Positions 1 to 7,112 of a DNA stretch of 43,006 nt are shown piece by piece. Position 1 is the first letter of the stretch. The number at the start of each line of letters is the position of its first letter. The notes beneath the pieces are model-generated. The model made no database searches. It had not been told where the DNA came from and saw only the letters and a program-made list of their open reading frames with translations. The stretch lies in contig JAKLER010000004.1 in NCBI GenBank assembly GCA_022711615.1, forward strand, positions 1-43,006, read 5' to 3'. The position numbers were made by a program, and so were the translations under genes. This stretch comes from Acidobacteriota bacterium (GTDB taxonomy: Bacteria; Acidobacteriota; Thermoanaerobaculia; UBA5066).

Positions 1-101
1 CGCGCGCCGAGGTCGACGAGCGTCCGGACGAGGACCGCGCCCGGGAGCATCCGCGAGACGTCGAGGACGATCGTCCCTTCGAGCGGAAGCGGCGCGGTCA
101 C
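1..101 (-). CDS. CaiB/BaiF-type CoA-transferase, N-terminus only (partial)
   Basis: Only the first 33 codons are inside the window; the gene runs off the left edge. The translation begins MTAPLPLEGTIVLDVSRMLP and continues to a VDLGA segment, which fits the N-terminus of the CaiB/BaiF family (pattern PLxGxxVLDxSRxLPG...xLADLGA), the family of alpha-methylacyl-CoA racemases and formyl-CoA transferases. The GTG start (101..99) overlaps the TGA stop of the acyl-CoA dehydrogenase gene (100..98), so the two are translationally coupled in one operon. That context favours a role in branched-chain or sterol-like acyl-CoA handling. Which substrate it acts on cannot be told from this fragment, and the catalytic Asp region is outside the window. 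Confidence 0.75.
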   Translation of the reverse strand, partial: MTAPLPLEGTIVLDVSRMLPGAVLVRTLVDLGA

Positions 102-2056
102 GGTGCGACCTTGCGGAAGAGCTTCCCGAATCGGCTCATCGCCGCCACGTTCGAGACCTTCACCTTCCCGAGGAGGAAGGCGGTCTCCGGCGACTGCTGC
201 CCGCTCTCGATCGCGAGGTAGGTCTTCTCCGTCGTCGTGACGACGCAGTCGGGCGTCCCCTCGTGACCCTCGAGCGCCCGGCAGAAGCCGTCCTCGACGA
301 CGACCGTCCAGTCGCTCCGCGCGGCGTCCCGGAAGCGGAAGTGGAACCGGGCGTTCCAGCCCTGCGCACGGTCGGCGCGGAAGCGGAGCGGGAGCGTCTC
401 GAACAGCTCCTCGACGCTGCGCGGCACCGGGAGCTTCATCGCCAGGGAGGTCGACCCGACCTCGGGGGCGGCCCGGAACGAAGCCGGCGCGGGGGCCGGC
501 TCCGGGAAGAAGGCGGGTTCCGTCACCTCGACGTCCGCGGGCGGAGGCGCCGCCTCCTGCGGGACGAAGGACGGCACCGTCGCCTCGACGGCGGGCGTCG
601 CGGGCTCGGGCACGGGCGCGGCCACGATGGCGAACGTGGTCTCGGGCGCGGGCTCGAACGTCGCGTCCGGCGTCGGAAGCCCGGGGCCGGCGCCGGGAGG
701 CGCCGGGAACTCCGAGAAGACCGCGTCGAGCGACTCGGTGGCGTCGGCGACGAAGAGGTCCGGGACGAGCTCGCCCGCGAACGCGTCGGGAGGGGCGTCG
801 GCTTCGGGGCTCGCGGTCTCGGCGGCGGGAGGCCGTTCGTCCGCGCCTCCGTCGCCGGCGGCCTCTCCGCCGGCCTCCGCGTCCGCGCGCTCCTTCCGGC
901 CCGGGAAGACGACGCCGTCGATCGCGGACTTCGCGATCACCTCCCGCATGATCTCGCTCGTTCCGGCGACGATCGTCCCGAAGCGCGCGTCGCGGAAGAA
1001 GCGCTCCATCGGGAACTCCTCGACCGTGCCGTAGCCCCCGAAGAACTGGAGGCACTCGTCGGCCGTCCGCTTCGAGAGCTCCGTGGCGAGGAGCTTCGCC
1101 ATGCAGGCCTCGGCGACGGGGTTCTCGCCCCTCTCGTGGAGCCAGGCGGCGTGGTAGACGAGCTGGGAGGCCGCCTCGAGCTCGGCGTGGAGGTCGGCGA
1201 GGCGGTGGCGGATCGCCTGGAACTTCCCGATGGGCCGGCCGAAAGCCTCCCGCGAGAGGACGTAGCGCCGGGTCTCCTCGAGCGCGAGGCGGGCGCTGCC
1301 GACGGCCGTCGCCGCCGTGACGAGCCGCTCGAGGACGAACGTCTCCATGATCAGGAAGAAGCCCTCGTTCTCGGCGCCGACGAGGTTGCCGAGCGGGACG
1401 CGGACGTCCGCGAACGTCAGCTCCGCCGTATCCGAGCAGTGCCAGCCCATCTTCCGGAGGCGCGAGCGCGAGAAGCCGGGCGTGTCGGCCTCGACGACGA
1501 CGAGGCTGATCCCGCCGGCGCCGGCGTCCGCGGCGGTCCGGCAGGCGACGACGACGAAGTCCCCCTCGACGCCGTTCGTGATCCAGGTCTTCGCGCCGTC
1601 GATCACCCAGGCGTCGCCGTCGCGCCGCGCCGTCGTCCGGATCGCGGCGACGTCGGAGCCGGTGTCGGGCTCGGAGATCGCGATCGCGCCCACCTTCGTC
1701 CCGGCCACGGACGGGGCGAGCCAGCGGCGCTTCTGCTCCCCGGTGCCGTGGAGAGCGATCGCCCCCGTCGCGATGAACTGCTGCACCGAGACGGCCGCGA
1801 CGAACCCTCCCATCCTCGAGCGCGGCAGCTCCTCGAGGAGCGCGATCGCGTGAAAGATCGAGGCGTCGGCCCCGCCGACCTCCTCCGGCGCGAGGACGCC
1901 CAGGAAGCCGAGGTCCCCCATCCGGCGGAAGACGTCGCGCGGGATCCGCCGCGCCTCTTCCCATTCGCGCGCGCGCGGCGCGACCTCTCCCTCGAGGAAC
2001 TGGCGGACCGCGCGGCGAAAGCTCTCGTGCTCCTCGCCGAAGTAGATCGACGTCAT
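98..2056 (-). CDS. Acyl-CoA dehydrogenase fused to a C-terminal SCP2 sterol-carrier domain
   Basis: The 652-residue product has a complete FAD acyl-CoA dehydrogenase at residues 1-380, a long Ala/Pro/Glu-rich low-complexity linker at about 385-540, and an SCP2-like lipid-binding domain at about 542-652 (MKLPVPRSVEELFETLPLRF to the end). FAD/substrate signatures include AISEPDTGSD (127-136) and the C-terminal FGGYGTVEEFPMERFFRDAR helix. The usual MCAD-type base in the YEGTSE motif is replaced (VAGTSE, near 363-368). As in isovaleryl- and long-chain-type enzymes, E243 in VLERLV on helix G is positioned to be the base, which suggests a branched or long acyl substrate. The ATG at 2056 is preceded by GAGGG, and the open frame upstream of it has no domain. 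The enzyme probably acts in cytoplasmic beta-oxidation with the coupled CoA-transferase. The fusion may let it capture hydrophobic acyl-CoAs. Confidence 0.9.
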   Translation of the reverse strand: MTSIYFGEEHESFRRAVRQFLEGEVAPRAREWEEARRIPRDVFRRMGDLGFLGVLAPEEVGGADASIFHAIALLEELPRSRMGGFVAAVSVQQFIATGAIALHGTGEQKRRWLAPSVAGTKVGAIAISEPDTGSDVAAIRTTARRDGDAWVIDGAKTWITNGVEGDFVVVACRTAADAGAGGISLVVVEADTPGFSRSRLRKMGWHCSDTAELTFADVRVPLGNLVGAENEGFFLIMETFVLERLVTAATAVGSARLALEETRRYVLSREAFGRPIGKFQAIRHRLADLHAELEAASQLVYHAAWLHERGENPVAEACMAKLLATELSKRTADECLQFFGGYGTVEEFPMERFFRDARFGTIVAGTSEIMREVIAKSAIDGVVFPGRKERADAEAGGEAAGDGGADERPPAAETASPEADAPPDAFAGELVPDLFVADATESLDAVFSEFPAPPGAGPGLPTPDATFEPAPETTFAIVAAPVPEPATPAVEATVPSFVPQEAAPPPADVEVTEPAFFPEPAPAPASFRAAPEVGSTSLAMKLPVPRSVEELFETLPLRFRADRAQGWNARFHFRFRDAARSDWTVVVEDGFCRALEGHEGTPDCVVTTTEKTYLAIESGQQSPETAFLLGKVKVSNVAAMSRFGKLFRKVAP

Positions 2057-2111
2057 GCGCACCCTCGGGATGGAATAATCGGGCCGGTCCCGGAACGAAG
2101 AGATTACGCCT

Positions 2112-3506
2112 GTGCCCGACACCCTGTCCGCCCCCCAGACGTCCTCCCTGGCTCCCCCCGGCTTCGGCACCCTCGAGACCGTCTTCGCCGCGCTCGGCCG
2201 GGTCCTGGTCGTCCTCGACCGCGAGTTCCGTGTCATCCGCGCGAGCCGCTCGCTCGACGACCTCGCCCGTCCCGGGGCCGTCGAGGCGGCCCTCGGCCGT
2301 CCGATCGAGGAGCTCGTCGGAGCGCGCCTCTTCGGGCCGTCGGAGTCGCTCCGGGAAGCGCTCGAGCAGGGGCACCGCGAGGAGGGCCGCCGGGCCATCC
2401 TCCGCTGCGGAGAGGAGAGCGCCCGCCTCGTCTCGCTCACCGCCGCGGTCCTCCCGAGCGACGTGACGAGCCACTGCGACCCGCGGGCCCGCTACATCGT
2501 CGTCCTCCGTCCGGCGGAGACCGACAACGGCCTCGTGCAGTCGATGCTCTCGTCCCACGGCCTCGTGGCCCGCTCCCCGGCGATGCGCGGGATCGTCCAC
2601 CTCGTCGAGTCGCTCCACCGGAGCGAGGCGACGGTCCTCGTCACCGGGGAGAGCGGCACCGGCAAGGAGCTGATCGCCCGGGCGCTCCACGCGAACTCCC
2701 CCCGCTGCACCGGGCCGTTCGTCGCCGTCAACTGCGGGGCCCTTCCGGGCGACCTCCTCGAGAGCGAGCTCTTCGGCCACGTCCGGGGCGCCTTCACCGG
2801 GGCCGTCCGCGACCGCGTGGGGCGCATCGACCTCGCCCGGGGCGGGACGCTCTTCCTCGACGAGGTCGGGGACATCCCGCCGCACCTGCAGGTCAAGCTC
2901 CTCCGCGTCCTCCAGGAGAGGCGGTTCGAGCGGGTCGGCGAGAGCACGCCCCGCCCGATGGACGCCCGGGTCATCGCCGCCACGAACGTCGACCTCGCCG
3001 AGGCGATCCGGGTCGGGCGCTTCCGCGACGACCTCTACTACCGCCTGCGCGTCGTCCCGATCCACGTCCCTCCGCTCCGGGAGCGGGTCGAGGACATTCC
3101 CCTCATCGCCCACCACCTCCTCGCCCACATCGGAGGGCGCGAGGGCCGGGCGCTCCTCCTCTCTCCCGACACGCTCGCCGCGATGGCCCGCTACCCGTGG
3201 CCCGGGAACGTCCGCGAGCTCGGCAACGCCCTCGAGTACGCCGTCGCGACCTGCACGGGCCAGACGATCCAGATCGAGAACCTGCCGCCCGAGCTGCGGC
3301 AGGGAGCGGAGCGGAGCGTCCTCGAGCCGGCCTCGGCGCAGGACGCCGCGCCGCTCGGCGATGCGCTCCCGGAAGACCCGGCCGAGAGGCTGCGGATCCT
3401 CCAGACGCTCGAGTCGGCGCGGTGGAACCGAGGGCGTGCGGCCGAGCTGCTCGGCATGAGCCGGAGCACGCTCTGGCGGCGGATGAAGGAGCTCGGGATC
3501 GAGTGA
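2112..3506 (+). CDS. Sigma54-dependent transcriptional activator with N-terminal PAS-like sensor
   Basis: The protein has 464 residues. Residues 20-140 resemble a PAS fold (VLVVLDREFRVIRASRSLDD). An AAA+ sigma54-interaction domain follows, with Walker A GESGTGKE (179-186), the sigma54-contacting GAFTGA loop (226-231), Walker B GGTLFLDEVGD and WPGNVREL. A Fis-type helix-turn-helix ends the protein (NRGRAAELLGMSRSTLWRRM). There is no phosphoacceptor receiver, so it should be controlled by a signal at the PAS-like domain rather than by a cognate kinase. The GTG start at 2112 lies 55 bp from the divergent acyl-CoA dehydrogenase gene. Its TGA overlaps the GTG of the Rieske gene, so the regulator is the first gene of the cytochrome operon and may control it or a distant target. 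Confidence 0.9.
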   Translation: MPDTLSAPQTSSLAPPGFGTLETVFAALGRVLVVLDREFRVIRASRSLDDLARPGAVEAALGRPIEELVGARLFGPSESLREALEQGHREEGRRAILRCGEESARLVSLTAAVLPSDVTSHCDPRARYIVVLRPAETDNGLVQSMLSSHGLVARSPAMRGIVHLVESLHRSEATVLVTGESGTGKELIARALHANSPRCTGPFVAVNCGALPGDLLESELFGHVRGAFTGAVRDRVGRIDLARGGTLFLDEVGDIPPHLQVKLLRVLQERRFERVGESTPRPMDARVIAATNVDLAEAIRVGRFRDDLYYRLRVVPIHVPPLRERVEDIPLIAHHLLAHIGGREGRALLLSPDTLAAMARYPWPGNVRELGNALEYAVATCTGQTIQIENLPPELRQGAERSVLEPASAQDAAPLGDALPEDPAERLRILQTLESARWNRGRAAELLGMSRSTLWRRMKELGIE

Positions 3507-3907
3507 GCTCCCGCCGGGACTTCCTCGGAACCGCCTGGGCCGCCGCCGGCGTGGCCGCGGCGGCCGCCGGCACGGCCGTCCTCGGCCGGGCCCTCTCCGG
3601 GTCTCCCGAGCCCGAGAGGGGCGTCCGCCTCCCCGCCGAGCTCCTCGCGCGCGCCGAGAAGGAGGGAGGGCTCGTCCACGAAGGGCTCCACGTCCGCGGC
3701 CCGGCCGCCTCCCCGGTCGTCCTCGACCTCACCTGCACGCACCTGCGCTGCCGCGTCGCTCCGGTCGAGGGCGGGGGATTCTCGTGTCCCTGCCACGCGA
3801 GCCGTTACGACGCCGAAGGGCGCGTGACGGCGGGCCCCGCCTCGCGGCCGCTGGCCCGGCCCCGCCTCTCCCCCGACGGCGCGGGATTCGTGGCGCGCCT
3901 CTCGTGA
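3503..3907 (+). CDS. Tat-exported Rieske [2Fe-2S] protein
   Basis: This 134-residue protein starts with a twin-arginine signal and hydrophobic anchor (SRRDFLG, residues 3-9, then an Ala-rich segment to about 28). The Rieske site is complete: C78-T-H80 and C95-P-C97-H98 ligate the cluster, C83 and C97 can form the usual disulphide, and S100 and Y102 occupy the hydrogen-bonding positions typical of high-potential Rieske proteins. The GTG start (3503) overlaps the stop of the regulator gene, and its own stop overlaps the GTG of the cytochrome b gene (GTGA). At this size it is a minimal Rieske subunit. With the next two genes it should pass electrons from quinol to the multihaem cytochrome on the periplasmic side of the membrane. 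Confidence 0.92.
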   Translation: MSSRRDFLGTAWAAAGVAAAAAGTAVLGRALSGSPEPERGVRLPAELLARAEKEGGLVHEGLHVRGPAASPVVLDLTCTHLRCRVAPVEGGGFSCPCHASRYDAEGRVTAGPASRPLARPRLSPDGAGFVARLS

Positions 3908-4725
3908 TCCTCGGCCGCGTCACGTTCGGCCTCCTCGCCGTCGCGCTTTTCTCCGGCCTCGCCCTCGCCCCGTTCTGGTCGGCGGGGCGCGCGCTCGAGA
4001 GCCTCGAGACGCTCAACGGGGCGACCCCGTGGGGCTTCTTCCTCCGCGGCGTCCACGCGTTCTCCGCGTGGGGGTTCCTCCTCGGGACGCTCGCCCACCT
4101 CGGGGAGGTCCTCTGGAAGCGGACCGAGAGCCGTCTTCGGCCGGCCGTCTGGTGGCGCTCGGTCGCCCTCCTGCCTGTGGCCGTCCTCGCGCTCCTCGGC
4201 GGCTTCCTGATGAGGGGGGACGCCGAGGCGCAGGCCGCGCTCGCCGTCTGGCGCGAGGTCTCGTCGAGCGTCCCGATCGCCGGCCGCGCGCTCGCCGCGC
4301 TCCTCCTCGGCCTCCCCGGCGCCGACCTCGCCCCGGTCTCGCTCCACCACGCCGGGACTTTCACGCTCCTCGCCTGGCTCCTGACGGCCGAGCACGGCGG
4401 GACGCTCCTCCCCGACCTCCGATCGACCGTCCTCGCCGCGCTCGCGAGCTTCGCGGCCGCGGGCCTCTTCCCCGTCTCCCTCGGGCCGCCGGTCGCGCCG
4501 GACGGCGCTCTCCTCCTCGGCCCCTGGTATCTCCTCGGCCTCCAGGGAGCCCTCCTCGACCTTCCCGTCGCGGCCGGCTGGCTCCTCCCGCTCGCCCTCC
4601 TCCTCGCGGTCGGGCTCGTCCGGCACGCGGACGGGCGCGCCCGTGCGGCCCTCCTCGCGCTCGCGGCCGCCTGGGGCGCGGGCTACCTCGCCCTGACGCT
4701 CCGCCTCCTCCTCGCCGCCCGCTGA
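3904..4725 (+). CDS. Cytochrome b (b6-like N-terminal domain), membrane subunit
   Basis: This 273-residue protein is hydrophobic with about seven or eight membrane segments. Two His pairs match di-haem cytochrome b: H51 and H65 are 14 apart, and H149 and H164 are 15 apart (H148 is an alternative ligand). The 14/15 spacing is that of the b6 type. The segment between residues 100 and 138 resembles the Qo-region helices. No PEWY motif, normally in the C-terminal half or subunit IV, was found, so either the quinol site is divergent or part of it is supplied elsewhere. The gene is coupled to its neighbours by GTGA and TGATG overlaps. Together with the Rieske and multihaem proteins it forms a quinol:cytochrome c-type complex. 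Substrate direction is unknown. Confidence 0.85.
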   Translation: MILGRVTFGLLAVALFSGLALAPFWSAGRALESLETLNGATPWGFFLRGVHAFSAWGFLLGTLAHLGEVLWKRTESRLRPAVWWRSVALLPVAVLALLGGFLMRGDAEAQAALAVWREVSSSVPIAGRALAALLLGLPGADLAPVSLHHAGTFTLLAWLLTAEHGGTLLPDLRSTVLAALASFAAAGLFPVSLGPPVAPDGALLLGPWYLLGLQGALLDLPVAAGWLLPLALLLAVGLVRHADGRARAALLALAAAWGAGYLALTLRLLLAAR

Positions 4726-6596
4726 TGTTCCGGGCCCAGGCGCTCCTCCTCGCGCTCCTCCTCGCGCTCGCGGGGCTGCTCGGCGCCCTCGGGCGCGAGC
4801 GGCAGCGCGCCGCGGCTCTCGGGCGCGCTCCCGATCGCGCGGGCGGGAAGGTGGAGCGCTGCGTGACGTGCCACGTCCGCCCCGAGGAGGACCCCGGCGG
4901 GGCGCACGCCCGCGCCGCCGTCGGCTGCTCCTCCTGCCACCTCGGGAACCCGTTCGCGTTCGACAAGGCGCGCGCGCACGCCGGGATGGAGCCCGAGCCG
5001 GGCGCGCTCCGGAGCGTCGCGCGGACCTGCGGCCGGAGCGGCTGTCACGTCCGCGAGGCGGCCCGCGTCGCCACCTCGCTCATGGCGCGCGCGAGCGGGA
5101 TCGTCTCGGTGAACCGGTGGGCCTTCGGCGAGGTCTCCGAGCCGCGCGGCACGGCGACGATGGTCGATCTCCTCGCGAAGGAGGAGCGGACCCCCGCGGA
5201 AGATCACCTCGCGAAGCTCTGCGCGGGCTGCCACCTCCACGCCCTCCGCGCCAGCCGGGACGACGCGATCCACGGCAACGGCAGCGGCTGCTCGGCCTGC
5301 CACGTCGCGCGCCGCCTCCCGGGCGCGGTCCCGCGGCCGCACCCCTCCGTCGACGCGCACGTCACCGACGACCGCTGTCTCGGCTGCCACAGCCGGAGCG
5401 GCCGGATCGCGCTGACCTACGAGGGGCTCTACGAGATCGAGCCGGCGCAGGCCGCCGCGCTCGGCACGGCGGCGACGACGCTCCACGACGGGCGCCCCGC
5501 CGGGCACGCCGAGGCGGACGTCCACCGCCGCGCCGGCCTCTCGTGCGTCGACTGCCACCTCCACACCGACCTGATGGGCGACGGGACCAGGCACGAGCAC
5601 TCCGAGAGCCAGGTCGAGATCGCCTGCGAGGCGTGCCACGGCCCCGCCCGCGACGGAGGCGAGACGACCTGGGCCGAGGTGAGGGACCCGATCACCCGCG
5701 ATCTCCTCCGGCAGCAGGGGGAGACGCGGCCGCCCGGCGAGCGTGTCCGCCTCGGCCGGCACGGGACGCCGGTCTGGAACCTCCGCCCGTCGGAGGGCGG
5801 GTGGTCGACGCTCCGCAAGCGGCAGGGAGTCGCGCTCGCCACGAGGCCGACTCCGGCCGACGCGAACCACCGTCTCCCCGGCCACGAGCGCCTCACGTGC
5901 AGCGCCTGCCACTCCGCGTGGGCGCCGACCTGCTCGACCTGCCACACGCGCTACGACGCCGAGGGCGCGCAGTGGGACTTCGCGAAGGCCGCCGAGACGC
6001 CCGGCCGGTGGGTCGAGGCGTCGGAGGGGTACGACGCGCGGCCTCCGGCCCTCGCCGTGAGACCCGACGGCCGGATCGCCCCGGCGATCCCCGGTATGGT
6101 GATGGACCTCGACGCCGCCGCGGGGTCCGGCCCGCGCGTCTCGCGCCGCCTCTACGCGTCCCTCGACCCGCACTCCACCGGGAAGAAGGCGCGCGACTGC
6201 GCGAGCTGCCACCTCTCGTCGTGGGCGCTCGGCCTCGGCACCGGGACCCTCTCGTTCGAGAGCGGCGCGGCGTCGTTCTCTCCCGCCTCTCCCGCGACGG
6301 ACGACGCGCGCCTCGCCGTCGACGGCTGGACCCTCCTCGACGCCCCCTCGCCCGGGATCGGCACGCGCGTCGGCCTCCGCTCGCTCGACGCGGCCGAGCT
6401 CCGCCGCGCCCTCGCCGTCAGCGCCTGCCTCCCCTGCCACGCGAAAGCGACCGACCTGGTCTGGAGAGACTTCGCCGGCTCGAAGGCGCGTCTCGCGCGG
6501 GGCGGGACGCGGTGCGGGTTCCGAAGCGCAGGCTCGCCGCGTCCCTCAGCCCGGGCAGAGGGGGCAGGGCTCGTCGGCCTGAAGGACATTCGGTGA
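4725..6596 (+). CDS. Dodecahaem periplasmic cytochrome c
   Basis: This 623-residue protein has an N-terminal hydrophobic signal or anchor (residues 1-22) and twelve haem-attachment motifs. Eleven are CXXCH (at about 46, 68, 166, 189, 218, 274, 301, 392, 403, 492 and 568). One is an expanded CX4CH (C102-GRSG-C107-H108). Many additional His residues can act as distal ligands. The ATG at 4725 overlaps the cytochrome b stop (TGATG), so it is the last gene of the Rieske/cytochrome b operon and the likely electron acceptor or outlet of that complex. It may act as a periplasmic wire or terminal reductase, but no known catalytic haem motif (for example CXXCK) is present. The last 51 bases overlap the convergent gene on the other strand, and the C-terminal tail after residue 590 has no haem sites. 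Confidence 0.9.
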   Translation: MFRAQALLLALLLALAGLLGALGRERQRAAALGRAPDRAGGKVERCVTCHVRPEEDPGGAHARAAVGCSSCHLGNPFAFDKARAHAGMEPEPGALRSVARTCGRSGCHVREAARVATSLMARASGIVSVNRWAFGEVSEPRGTATMVDLLAKEERTPAEDHLAKLCAGCHLHALRASRDDAIHGNGSGCSACHVARRLPGAVPRPHPSVDAHVTDDRCLGCHSRSGRIALTYEGLYEIEPAQAAALGTAATTLHDGRPAGHAEADVHRRAGLSCVDCHLHTDLMGDGTRHEHSESQVEIACEACHGPARDGGETTWAEVRDPITRDLLRQQGETRPPGERVRLGRHGTPVWNLRPSEGGWSTLRKRQGVALATRPTPADANHRLPGHERLTCSACHSAWAPTCSTCHTRYDAEGAQWDFAKAAETPGRWVEASEGYDARPPALAVRPDGRIAPAIPGMVMDLDAAAGSGPRVSRRLYASLDPHSTGKKARDCASCHLSSWALGLGTGTLSFESGAASFSPASPATDDARLAVDGWTLLDAPSPGIGTRVGLRSLDAAELRRALAVSACLPCHAKATDLVWRDFAGSKARLARGGTRCGFRSAGSPRPSARAEGAGLVGLKDIR

Positions 6597-7058
6597 CGAG
6601 ACCGCCGAGGAGCACGGGAACTTCAGCTTCGTGTTGAGGCGGTAGCCGAGGAGCTCCCGGGCACGCTGCACGTGCTCCTCGCGCAGCGTCGCCGACGGGT
6701 CCCCCTTCCAGCCGCACCGTCCCTTCTGCTCGTTCTCGAGGCATCTCGAGGTGAGGGTCCCGAGGAAGCAGGCGAATCCGAGGAGCGTTCTCTTCTCGGC
6801 CTCGGTGAGGCTCGGGTAGAGACGATCGAATCGCTCTCCGTACGTCCCCTCGAGCGCTTTCCGGACGACCTTCTCCTCGTCGGCGGTCAGGTCGCCGTAC
6901 CCGATCCGGAATTCCTGGAATGCGAGCTCCTTGTCCTTCGCGGGGTCTCCCGTCGGCTTCGCGCCCGCAGTGGGCGGCGTCGCGAGCCCGTCCTTCGAGA
7001 GCGACGCGAGGAACGCAGAGCCGGCGGCGGTCAGGAGCCAGCGCCTGTCGAACGGCAT
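6546..7058 (-). CDS. Small secreted cysteine-containing protein of unknown function
   Basis: I do not recognise this 170-residue protein. It begins MPFDRRWLLTAAGSAFLASL, which looks like a Tat-type or Sec-type export signal (RRWLL plus an Ala-rich stretch). The mature part is charged and helical. Six cysteines lie in its second half, ending in a terminal CPLC motif four residues from the stop. A clear ribosome site (GAGGAGG) precedes the ATG at 7058. It faces the dodecahaem cytochrome gene and overlaps its 3' end by 51 bp. The position suggests, but does not show, a periplasmic redox or maturation role connected to the cytochrome complex. It diverges from the kinase gene across 54 bp. Confidence 0.7.
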   Translation of the reverse strand: MPFDRRWLLTAAGSAFLASLSKDGLATPPTAGAKPTGDPAKDKELAFQEFRIGYGDLTADEEKVVRKALEGTYGERFDRLYPSLTEAEKRTLLGFACFLGTLTSRCLENEQKGRCGWKGDPSATLREEHVQRARELLGYRLNTKLKFPCSSAVSSPNVLQADEPCPLCPG

Positions 7059-7112
7059 GTCGACCTCCTCGATGAGCTTCGATTCCGTTTGCCCCGATAA
7101 TCCGCGGGCAGG

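Noticed and set aside
263-3907. A plus-strand open frame of over 1,200 codons across the acyl-CoA dehydrogenase
   Set aside because: It is an antisense shadow caused by high GC; its Arg/Gly/Glu-rich composition has no domain. Only its last 134 codons (Rieske protein) are real.
6540-6548. Reading the TGA after the CPLCPG tail of the exported protein as selenocysteine
   Set aside because: The continuation is an Arg/Ala-rich shadow frame antisense to the cytochrome, with no SECIS-like stem.
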